Shown here piece after piece: positions 9,414 through 21,400 of a DNA stretch of 64,000 bases; position 1 is the stretch's first letter; the number at the start of each line of letters is the position of its first letter. Source of the stretch: Isochrysis galbana (lineage: Eukaryota > Haptophyta > Isochrysidales > Isochrysidaceae); NCBI GenBank assembly GCA_018136815.1, contig CM030943.1:2632723-2696722 (forward strand), read 5' to 3'. The notes beneath the pieces were generated by a model that did not search any database, had not been told where the DNA came from, and saw nothing but the letters and a program-made list of their open reading frames with translations. Position numbers and translations under genes: made by a program.

Positions 9414-11645
9414 TCACATGAGTGACGCTTCAAGCTCTTCCAGCTCGGCCATGCTGTATTTACCCACGGGGAGTTTGGCCCTAGTGCCGTTCGGCTGCGT
9501 GGGCACGGGCGTCGTCATCGGCCAAGCGGAGGCACTGTCGGCCCGCAAGCCACTGTTGTTGGAACCACTCGGATGGCAGCCGCCTGGCCGAGGCCCGCAC
9601 GGACAATCCGATTGCACTCCAACCTGTGCCTCGTTGAAGCGATGCAGCTGGCTGGCGGCCCACTCCTGCGCAGGAGAGACGGCCCGAGAGTACAAGTCGT
9701 GGCGTAGAGCATCGCGCTCGTCCTCGGTGAGTCGTCGTGGTCCTGAGGTTATGTTGTGACCAATGCCTCCAAGGATCACACCGAAACGGTCTTCCTCAAG
9801 GAATGAATCCATCGCGTCCGTCGGATAGCGTCGTGCTTCGCACTGCAAAGCCTGAACAAGATGGTGATCGTGCGCTTGCAGTCGAGGCACGGCCGTGGTT
9901 GCGCCCACGGCCCGCTCGCACGACGTTCGGACTGGGGCATCGTCGCCGAAACGGTCCTCGCCATCGCTATTTTCTTGCCGCCCTGTGTCCTCATCCCCGT
10001 CTTCGGACGACGAATCGCCTCCCCACACGGAATGGGGCACGGCGCTGCCCCAAACGAGCCCTGCCATTACGGACCCGGCGGTGGCGGTGATCCACTGCGC
10101 ATACGATACCGCGGCACCTAGACCTCCTTTGCGTCCCTGCCTGCCCCGACCTCGCTCCGTCGTGCCGCCACCATCTCCTGTCACTGTGAGCCCGCCGCCC
10201 GCACTCCACGTTTGTTTGCGTCCCGCCCCAACCCCTGTCCACCGTTCCGCCTCCTTGAGCAGCGCCCGACGCCGTCGGCGCGATCTAAGGCTGCGAATGA
10301 CTTGGACAGCACACGGCAGGCATGCGCACGCTATCAACAACCCGACCAGCAATGGACCACCGGAGGTTTGCTCCGCTGCGATGGAGAGACTGCCGTCAGC
10401 GCCTTCAGTGCCGCTCTCCTCTCCTCCCGTAATACCTACCCTCCCTGCGGGCGCATCCTCGATGGCCGAGGCGATTAAGGGTACAGTGACCGTGGCCCAT
10501 CCGGCGGACGCCGTGGTTAGACTGCCCAGCGGCAAGGGTGCGCTTGCTGAGCCCGCAATGGCTGTTGGCGCAGGTGGCTGTGTGACCTCAGGAAGCGGTT
10601 TTTCGGCATGACCAATTGCACCAGCGAGCACCTCCTCCATGTTGGTGAGGGCCGGTGTATCTCGTGCCGTGCCGCCCGCCCAACTATGAGCGGCGTTGCC
10701 CGCAAACATTGCCACGGCCGCAGGCGTCGGTGGCCGCTCCTTGACATAGCAAGTGCGATCCTCCTCGACCTTGCGATCGCACGTCGTGGAGCGGCGGTAG
10801 TAGCACTTGGCGTCTGTGCTGTCCCAATCGAAGCCTGCCCAACCACGGGGAGGAAGCGGTGAGCAGCGTTAAGGCTTCAGTGCGTCCGATCATGGCAAAT
10901 TGGGGTGCCGTCCTAAGAAGATGGTGACAATATTCCGTACGTCGGCCTGGGTGGAAGGCCCGGTTTGCGTACCGTCACAGTCGGGCGAGTTGCGGCATGC
11001 GGCGCCGCACTCAAAGATGCTGAGCCCAAATCGTAGGGCGCTGCCCTCGCCAAGGAAAAGCTGCGACTGCTGCAGTGTGCACATCTTGCCGATGCCGCAC
11101 GATACGGACTTTAAAATTGTGAAGCCCGGGAAGGGCGGGTCGCGCTTAAGCCGGGGCGGATGAGGCGGTGGCGGAGGCGGTGGCGGCGGTGAAGGGGGCG
11201 GCGAGGGCGGGAGTGGCGGGGGAGGCGAGGGTGGCGGCGGCGGCGAGGGCGGCGGCGAAGGGTTCCACATCTCCGCGTTCGGGCCTACGAGCAGGGATTG
11301 GATAGGTAGGTGCGGGAGCCTCGCCCCCTGCCAATGTTGCGCGTGGGCTTCCGGTGGCACGTACCAAGGCAGAAATCGCACACCCTGCATTCGCAGTGCT
11401 GTTGACAGTGGTTGCTCGCGGGCCGGCACCAATTGGCACAGATGGCCCACTTGCGGTCCTGCAGCCGCTTGTGCCAGTCCTCGACGCACGGCGCCGACTG
11501 CGCCATGTTGGGAAAGAGGCTCTCGCAATAGACGCAGCCGCGGCAGGCAGTTGAGCGACACTCGTCAGCGCGGTTGCACGTCGGCAGGCAGCTGCCACGC
11601 GGGTACAGTGGGGAGGGCGGCGGCGACGGCCGCGGTGGAAGGTGG

Positions 11646-11678
<33 letters not shown>

Positions 11679-12103
11679 GAGGGCGGGAGCGGCGGCGGGT
11701 GCGGGTGCGGCGGGCTGGGTGAGGGCGAGGGCGAGGGCGGCGGGCGTGGTGGTGGCGGAGGCAGTGGGGACGGCGGCGGTGCGCAATGCACGCGCACTTC
11801 TTCCAGCTCGAGGGAGCGCGTCGTAAAGAGTTCGGCCGCTAGATCCGGGTATGGACCCATGTATCGGTCGAGCAAGTCGAGCTCAAACCCGGCAGCGAGG
11901 GGGCGTGAAGCAGACGTAGCAAGAGTCCAGCCGCGAATGGGGACAGGCGGCCGGGCCAGCCCTCCGACCTGCACGGAGAGTTGGGTGATGAGGAGCAAGT
12001 GAGAGGCAAGAAGAGAGGGGAGGGAATTTAATGAGGCGTCCGTATGCGACTCGCTCCGTCCAGTCTTTTCCCATCGCTTCGCCGCTCTTCCCCTCTTCGT
12101 CAC
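9414..12103 (-). CDS. Pro-rich, Cys-rich PAN/apple-domain membrane protein
   Basis: Three exons join in frame on the minus strand: 12103-11365, 11284-10973 and 10834-9414 (823 residues). Donors are GTACGT and GTACGC; acceptors are CGTAG and GGCAG. Order: a hydrophobic stretch near residues 28-46 (signal peptide or anchor), a short domain, and a hydroxyproline-type PPPSPSP linker. A cluster of about 17 Cys follows, then a second SPPPSPPPPP linker and a PAN/apple-like domain (ECGAACRNSPDCDGFDWDS, CYYRRSTTCDRK, CYVKE). A transmembrane helix lies near residues 508-530, followed by RSRRRRR and a long tail. SPPP linkers are typical of algal wall proteins and PAN domains bind protein or carbohydrate. 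A surface receptor or wall anchor is inferred; ligand unknown. The start could lie in an upstream exon. Confidence 0.72.
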
Positions 12104-13517
12104 CGGGACATCCTGCGCGTTGAAACCACTCCCACATCACTCCACCAAAGTCGGGGCCCACGCCTTTGCCCCCCCCGCTCTCCCTCTCTTGCACCATTCC
12201 TTCCGCCCTCTCTACGCCCCCTGGCTACTGCCCCCCCCCTCCCCCCCCCCCCCTTCTTGCCCCCCTTCCCACCCTTCTGCCCCACCTTTCTTGCCCCCCC
12301 TCCTCCTCCCTCCCCCTCGCCCCCCCCCCCCTTCCCTCCTCTCTGTGTCCCTCTTTCTCTCTCTGTCCCTCCCTCCCTCCCTCCCTCTCTCGCCCTCCGT
12401 ACCTGTCTTTCCCCGTCTCCCTCCCTCCCTCTCTCCCATTCATCGTCTCTCCCTCTCTCCCTCTCCCTCTCTCCCTCCCTCACTCTCTTCGCTCCCTCTC
12501 TCTGTGTCTCTCTCCTCTTCCTCCTCTTGCTCTCGTACCTGCACGGCGAGCCGCAGGTGAGGCACCCACGCTCGCAGCACCACCACCAGCTTGTAGTGGT
12601 TCCTTCCCTCAAGCTCGCCCAGCCGGACGGTGGGCGAGAGAGAAGGGCAGCCATCGCCCACACCCGGCCATCCCATCCTCCCGCTCACAAGCAATTCTCA
12701 CGTAATCACACGGTTCATACAACATACACGACCCCCCACTTGGAGAAGGTCCACCACTTGAACGACACTCCATCTATCATCGAATAGTCCTGTTTTATCA
12801 CATTAAACAAGGGTCCTCCTTTAGATGCGTTCACGGAGGACGCGCGCGCGCTCGCGGCGGGCGGCCACTGACGGCGGGCCTCCTAGTCGTGGGAGTAAAG
12901 AGTAAAGAAATAGTACAAGGCCTCTATTTCTGGCCTACTAGAGTAGCCCAGAAATATTGCAAGGTCTCTATTTATGGATTACTTGTGCGTCGCGTCTCTT
13001 TACTCCTAAGCCTGCAAGCATAGATGCTTCGTCAGGTATCAGGTCATCAGGTCTCGGCGCCCTTAGTCTGCTATTAGGTCCCACACTCTACACTCTCTGC
13101 CTAATATCGGGTAGTATAAGTATTATCGTAATGTAATATCATATATGATAACAAATTCAAATTCAAATAGTAACAGAAGCAAAAGCTTGTACATTGTACA
13201 TTGCATTGACTCCACTATTCCTCAGGCTCTTCCACGACCGCACATGAGAATTCCGCGAATCCCAACTTTACACTTGCAACCCAACTCTCAACTCTTCAAC
13301 TTCAAGCAACAAGTTACAAGTTCAAGTTAGCAGTGTCAGTGTTAGTGTTAGTGTGTAAGTGTTAGTAGTGTTTGTCTAAGGCAATCCTTGAGATGTGAGA
13401 TGTGAGATGTCGTTTGAGCTCATCAGACGAAAACTTGGAACTTGGTATTCCCATCTAGCCATGAAAAGCTCGTGGATCTTGTGCCGCAACCTCAGTAATT
13501 GTCACCACCGCCTACAA

Positions 13518-13603
13518 CCCAGGACGCGGTTCAAATACAGCCAAGTACATGTGGCCAAATACGGTAAATACGAAATACTTTATTTCCCCATCTAGGCTGA
13601 TAT
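13518..13603 (+). repeat. Dispersed CAAATAC-rich repeat, copy 2
   Basis: This shares CTACAACCCAGGACGCG, TTCAAATACAGCCAA, TGGCCAAATACGGTAAATAC and TATTTCCCCATCTAGG with the copies at 1-124 and 62735-62862 (inverted). It lacks the ATGTATTTG segment of the longer copies. Confidence 0.7.
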
Positions 13604-13716
13604 TACGATACTACGGGTGGTCTCTTTTAACTTTTAACTTGTACCCTTCGCGACGCTGGGAGGGGGCGCTTTCTAACTTCTACTGGTGTCGCGCCCTGAT
13701 CTCGTCGCTGGACGGG

Positions 13717-14300
<584 letters not shown>

Positions 14301-14303
14301 CGG

Positions 14304-15414
14304 ATGTCTCTCTCTCTCTTCTGTCTGTCCCTCCTCCCCTCTGCGCCTGTACAGCGCTCCCAAGCGTACGCGGCGCGTTCGACCATCACCTCCCCGCTCG
14401 TCTCCATCCTCTCCGCCCCTCTTGCAAGCCCTCCCTCCCCTGAGAGAGAGAGAGAGAGAGACTCTGCCCCCGCTTCTCGCAGAGAGAACTACAGGGATTG
14501 CGAGCCCCCTGCACCTTCCTGCGGGCGCACGGGCTCTCTTGAGGCGCCTGGCCATGTTTCAAGCTGGTTGGACGACCCCTCAGCGCGTTTCTTCGCTCGG
14601 GGGAGCCCCGGTAGGCCTGGAGACCTTCCCTGCTTGCGGGAGAGGGAAAGAGATTCACAGATCTATGAGGGAAAGAACTCCGGGCTTACCAGCTCTCCTC
14701 TGGCCTCCCACGGGTGCTGCTTCACCTCTGAGAGAGCCGATCGCTACCCCACCTCGTTGGCCAGCCTCTCATCCGCGCCGATCCCTCTGGAGGAAGGCTG
14801 GCGACTCATGGAACTTTGCTCTGCGCAGACGTTTGTCGGAGGGGACCACAGGCCACGCCCCTCTCCTCAGAATCCCAGGCCAGCGCTAAGCTCACTGGTG
14901 CGATCATCAGAGCCGCCAAGCCCTCTGGAGGCCATCTTGTGGCAAGGCGAGGCGCCGGGGGCTCCCTCTCTCGTTGCATCCTTGTCCGGGACCACAGACA
15001 GCATGCAACGCGATTGCCCACATGTCTCTCAGAGGGGACGCCAGCAAATCGGCCCGACGCTGCCCGCACGCCCACTGCTCTACTCGCCCGAGAAGCAGCA
15101 GCTCGCCAGGATGAGACCAGTCGCACATTGTCCCCTCTCTTCGCGCCGCTCGCTTTCGCTTTCCTGCCTCTCTTGCTGTTCCTCGGATGCAGACGCCAAT
15201 GGCAAAGGTGAGAGTGAGCGAAAATGCCCACACATGGCCTCGACCGCGGGCTCTTGGCTGCCCGTTTTTGTGTTGAGGCCAAAACCTCGCACACTTCCCG
15301 TTTGCAACGTCTGATTTCTTCCTCTCCAGCCAACTTGACCACTTCACAAAGAAACAAGCGACATTCCACACCCACGTCTGAACCACACCTCTACCTTGTC
15401 CTTGCCTACTTGTT
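14304..15414 (+). other. Open but unrecognised region upstream of the WLAR ORF
   Basis: An open frame runs from 14304 to 15314 with Ser/Pro/Arg-rich sequence and no recognisable motif. It could contain 5' exons of the large gene that follows. I found no junction that clearly joins it, so I do not call it as a gene. Confidence 0.3.
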
Positions 15415-18400
15415 GTGGCTACCACTGGACCCCCCGGCTTGGACCTCACCATCTGGCACGCTTCCCGCCCCTCCCCCCTCCCCGCCGTTCGCATTTCAGC
15501 GACGTCTTCATCGTCCTCCCCCGGCCCTTCTGTGCCCTTGCACCCGCACGAGTGCGAGGAGCAGCTATCATCGGTCGAGTATGCGTATGATGGGCTCGGG
15601 TGCGCGCAGGCAGAGGCGGCAGCAACGGGATTTGGGGCACCGCCCGACGGCGAGGGGAAGAGACTCTGGAGCGCCATGCGCAATCGGTCGGCTGATGGTA
15701 AGCCGGATCGGCCACGCTCCTCTGCCGGTCGTGGCGCCAAGGAAACCGTATTCGAGATACGCTCCTTCTTGCAAGGAGTGCGTGCCGAGGTGACTGTGCT
15801 ACAAGACCGCGCGGTAGACCGTGCGAAGGTCGACCTCGAATTCGCGCTTGCTGTGGCGGATTACGTTGCACGTCGCGCGCTTCTCGACACTGCTGCTCTG
15901 TTTTCGTCGGCCGCGTCCGCCGCAACGTCAACTCTACGGCTAGCCGCCGCTCCACCAGCGGCGTCGGTCCGGGAGACTGCGGCTCCGTTTGCCACACGCG
16001 CGCAGCGCATCCTCAATCAGCTCGCAATTCGTGCTGCTTCTCCGGCAGCTGAATCAACTGGTGTCGGCGAGCAGGCTCGTCCGCAGACGGCTGAGGTGCC
16101 TTTTGCGGGCGGTCCAGTGACCCTACGCTCCGACACGTCCGTCGCCCGGGTGGTGGCAAGAAACGGAGAGCATTCGGACCCAGGCGCAGTCTGTGCGCCA
16201 ACGACGGGACGAGGAAGGGAAGAGCAGGCGAGGCGCGTAGGGCTCGCGAAAACCGAGGCGGCAACACGGGGAATCGCAGCCCAGGCGGTGCCCGACGCGA
16301 CCCAACACGGTTGGGCAGCAGGACGGTGCGCCGCCTCGTACGACGAGACTGGCGCTGAGCTTGTGCGTCGGCGACCAAGCACAGCAATGGCCCGGGAAGA
16401 GTGGCTTACTCGCTGCGGCGTGCCCCTTCACCCCGGAGTTCACGAAGCGAGGGCTAAGGGCGCGGCGCCGATGATCAGCAAGCCAACCGCAGAACTGTTG
16501 GAGGAGGAGGCGAAGCGCGCTTGGCTTGCTCGCCTCGAGCAGCCTATTGGGGAAGGCCGGGCGGTGGGGTTGGTGGTACGAAGGGCGCAGTCAAGGGAAG
16601 GAGAGAGCGGCAAGAGGGTGAGCAGAGATGGTGGCACTGCACGAGAGCACTCCATCTTCCGCGAATCGATTAGAGGTAACCTGCAGGAAACGACTACGAC
16701 CACAGTGCCGCATGGTTCGCCTCCGCGCCTTTGCAAGGACACCGTGAGTGCAATTCGAAAGGCCTCGCAGCAAGCAAAGGAGGAGGAAGCCAAGCGTGCG
16801 TGGCTGGCACGGCTAGACGCACCATCGTGGGGACGTGCAACACAGCCAAAGCATGCGGTGCCGGCAAAGACAAGCCCAGCTGCAGATCCTGCCCAAAATA
16901 ATCAATCGGCAAGGGCTGGCGCTCTAGAACGAAATAGTGAGCAAGCGAAACACGCGTGGCTCGAGCGGCAGGAGTCGCCGACTTGGAAGCGTGCACTCGA
17001 TTCGACGTCAGCATCGCAAGAGGAGAGAGGCCTTGAAGACGGAACTAGCAAGGAGTGCCCTGCCACAAGACTTGTGCGTAGTAATGCGATCAAGGATGCC
17101 AACGAAGAAGCAAAGTGTGCATGGCTCGCGCGACAAGCGTCATCAGCGTGGGAGGACGCAGCTAGATCGACGCGGTTCATGCCGACGGCGGTAAGCCCGA
17201 GTGGCTTTGCCGCCGCCTCTACCGCCACAACTGCGGCCACACCGCAGCGCGAGAGTGGGGTGGAAAACGTGTGCAAAAATGGAAAGCATACGTGGTTGGC
17301 GCGACATGAGCCGCCGAGCTGGAGAAACGCTACTGAGTCGACGCACTTGACACCGGCGGTGGTGATCCCGACCAGCATTCCCGCCCACCCCACGTTCACC
17401 ACTCAAGCCACACCACAACGTAGCGACACCTTAGTGAATGCCAATGAAGAAGCGAAGCGCGCGTGGCTTGCACGACAGGATTCGCCAACTTGGTGGCGCA
17501 CAGCGGTCGACTCAATGCCTTCGACGCTGGCGGGTACAGGCCCGAGCAGTGATGCCGTCGACTCAATCGGCACTACTGAAGCCACGCCGCATCGCCGCCT
17601 TGGGTTGGAGGACGTTAACGAGCAAGCGAAGCGTGCGTGGCTTGCACGACGCGAAATGCCGACGAGGGGGCACACAGTATCGTCAACGCGCTCAACCGTG
17701 GCGGTGGTGAGCCCGACCAGCCGTCCCGCCCACCCCGCGTTCACCACTCAAGCCACACCACAACGTAGCGACACCTTGGTGAATGTCAACAAAGAAGCGA
17801 AGCGCGCATGGCTCGCGCGACACGATTCGCCGACTTGGCGGCGCGCAGCTGAGTCGACGCGCTCAACAATGGCGGTGGTGAGCCCGACCAGCATTCCCGC
17901 CCACCCCACGTTCACCACTCAAGCCTCACCACAACGTAGCGACACCTTGGTGAATGTCAACAAAGAAGCGAAGCGCGCATGGCTCGCGCGACACGATTCG
18001 CCGACTTGGCGGCGCGCAGCTGAGTCGACGCGCTCAACAGCAGCGGTGGTGAGCCCGACCAGCATTCCCGCCCACTTCACGTTCACCACTCAAGCCACAC
18101 GACAATGCAGCGACACCTTGGGGAATGTCAATGAAGAAGCGAAGCGCGCGTGGCTCGCACGGCACGAATCGCCGACGAGGGGGCACACAGCTGCGTCGAC
18201 GCGCTCAACAACAGCGGTGGTGAGCCCGACCAGCCGTCCCGCCCACCCCGCGTTCACCACTCAAGCCACACCACAATGTAGCGACACCTTGGTGAATGTC
18301 AATGAAGAAGCGAAGCGCGCGTGGCTCGCGCGACACGATTCGCCGACTTGGCGGCGCGCAGTGGTTCAGTCAATGCCTTCAACGCTGGCGGGTGTAAGCC

Positions 18401-21400
18401 CGAGTGGTGAAACCGCAGACTCAATGGCCACCACTGAAGCCACGCCGCATCGCCGCAGTGGGGGGGAGAACGGCTGCGATGAAGCAAAGCTTGCGTGGCT
18501 CGCACGACAAGAATCGTCGACGAGGGGGCACACAGCTGAATCGACGCGCTCAACAGCAGCGGTGGTGAGCCCGACCAGCCGTCCCGCCCACCCGACGTTC
18601 ACCACTCAAGCCACACCACAACGTAGCGACACCTTGGTGAATGTCAACGAAGAAGCGAAGCGCGCATGGCTCGCGCGACACGATTCGCCGACTTGGCGGC
18701 GCGCAGCTGAGTCGACGCGATCAACAACAGCGGTGGTGAGCCCGACCAGCCGTGCCGCCCACCCGACGTTCACCACTCAAGCCACACCACAATGTAGCGA
18801 CACCTTGGTGAATGTCAACGAAGAAGCGAAGCGCGCATGGCTCGCGCGACACGATTCGCCGACTTGGCGGCGCGCAGCTGAATCGACGCGCTCAACAGCA
18901 GCGGTGGTGAGCCCGACCAGCCGTCCCGCCCACCCGACGTTCACCACTCAAGCCGCACCACAACGTAGCGACACCTTGGTGAATGTCAACGAAGAAGCGA
19001 AGCGCGCATGGCTCGCGCGACACGATTCGCCGACTTGGCGGCGCGCAGCTGAGTCGACGCGATCAACAACAGCGGTGGTGAGCCCGACCAGCCGTGCCGC
19101 CCACCCGACGTTCACCACTCAAGCCACACCACAATGTAGCGACACCTTGGTGAATGTCAACGAAGAAGCGAAGCGCGCATGGCTCGCGCGACACGATTCG
19201 CCGACTTGGCGGCGCGCAGCTGAGTCGACGCGATCAACAGCAGCGGTGGTGAGCCCGACCAGCCGTCCCGCCCACCCGACGTTCACCACTCAAGCCACAC
19301 CACGACGTAGCGACACCTTGGTGAATGTCAACGAAGAAGCGAAGCGCGCGTGGCTCGCGCGACACGATTCGCCGACTTGGCGGCGCGCTGTAGCCGAGTC
19401 AATGCGTTTACCGCCGGGGAGCTCAAACCCGAGCGGCGGTGCCGTCGACTCGGTTGCCACCACCGAGGCCACACCGCAGCATGCCAACGGGGTGGAGAAC
19501 GTTAGCGAGCAAGCGACGCGTGCTTGTCTCGCACGAAATGAGTTGCCATCTTGGGGGAGGCGTACGGCGGCGGAGCGGACCGCATTGATGCCGGTGGCGG
19601 CAGACGCCATCGGCGGCACCATCCGCGGCTTTCCTACTTCCCAAAACGTAGATGCGGCTACACTCGGCGTGGCCATCGCGACGGCCTCAGGGCTCCACAT
19701 CAACATCACTACGAGCGAAAGCTGCGAGACCGTGCCCACGTGCCTCGATGCGCATCCGCATAGCACGGCCGAGGATGTTTTGGCAAGCAAGCTCGGCGCC
19801 ACGCTTCAGAGTGGCAATTTGGAGACGGGGCGGCGGGGTCTTTGCGCTCGGCTTGGTCAGTCTGCTCCCGATCGGCCAGCCAACATATTGGACAACGATC
19901 CAGGTTCGACTGCACGAAAGGCGCTGCTGCAAAGCTATGTCAATGACGAGTCTGCAACAAGAGGGACTTCCATTCCGGAGGAGTTGCATGAGGAATTGCA
20001 TCTTGACAAGGTCCAAGATGTCTGGCTTGCTCACGAGGAGGCGTTATTCCATGGGCTTGTTGTGAAGGAGTGCACAAAGGGCGAGCAGCAAGTGGGAGCT
20101 TCAGCATTCGACCTAGTTCTCGCGCCAGAAACTCAGTCTTACTTGGCTGAGAAGCAGCGCGATCGAACCCAGCAACTGGCGATTGAGGGCTCTGAACTGG
20201 CTCGAGATGGCTTGCGTGCCATGCAATACTGGTTTGCGGGAGCGGGCTCAACCGAGGCTTCCGATGATTACGCCAAGCCTGGCGCCAACACGACTTCCCA
20301 AGCATTGCAAGCGCACGCGCACGCATTTGGTGCGCGTGTCGCTGACGTTCTTCGCGATGCCGCAGGCGAGGTCGTACGCGCCACGCAAGCGGATTTTGCC
20401 GCTTACGCTGCCCTTCGCCGCACCGGGCGACTGCCCACGATTATGGAAGAGATTCGTGAATTGGCTCCGGCCCTTCCTGCCGAGCTAGCGGATTGCAATC
20501 CTTTGCACGCGCTTGCGGGCGGCGGGCGTCTTGGTTCTTTTGCTCAGCAGGGCGCGCCCTCGCTCCAACGTGCAACTCGGCTCCGTCGACGCGAGCGCGA
20601 GGCATCACAACGTCAAGTTGCTCTCGCAAGAGCAGTCGCTGCGCGCGCATCTAAGGATGGAAGTGACCTTTTTGTCGCGGGAGTGCTTCCCGCTCTGCGC
20701 GCAGTAGGGAAGGTGGCAGCCAATCGGGCCCCTCTCCCACTCCTCATCTTTGGAGTCCATAACAACCACACTTCCGCCAGTGCCGATCTCGGGCTTGAGC
20801 TCGCGGAGACGATGCGTGACGAGTATGTGAGATCGGCCGCGCATCTTCGTGCAAACTCGCCCTTGGGGGTAGCCTTCGACAAGGCTGTCGACGGTACTAC
20901 GCAACGCATCTCGCGGTCCGTCACGTCCGGGTCCAGCAGCCTTCCGGGACGTGAGGTAGTCCTGGAGAGGCTCGCCGCCGTCCAACGCGCGGGTGGTGTT
21001 GTCGTTGACACGTGTAGTCCCGACGGCATCGGGGCAGTTGATACGGCGCAAGGTTCAGGCGTGCCGCAACCAATCGTGAGTGGTGTGGAGGTGCAAGCTC
21101 TACCCCTCACTCGTCCGTCGAGCATGCAGCCGGGCGCAGTTGGCCGCCATGGGGTTTCGGCTACTCCCGAAGGATCGGCCGTCATGCATTCTGCCGGCAC
21201 AATGCTGCACCGGCCGAGTTACACATGCGACCAGTCAGCCGCGATACCGGTCCATGGCTTCGAAGCATCGGCTGCAACGCGTATGCGGCCGACCAACGAG
21301 GCAATTGCACCGCGGGCCACTATTTGGCCTCGCACGCCACGGCAACAGCGACACGGTCAGGGTCTTGCGTATGAGCTAGCTGCCGATCCATCTTCCTGCT

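Noticed and set aside
11551-12002. Gly/Ala-rich plus-strand frames opposite the Pro-rich gene
   Set aside because: They are antisense to the SPPP coding repeats, have no motif, and conflict with the well-supported spliced minus-strand gene.
18630-19330. 171-bp period reminiscent of alpha satellite
   Set aside because: The period is 57 codons of an intact reading frame with a conserved peptide. The number is a coincidence.
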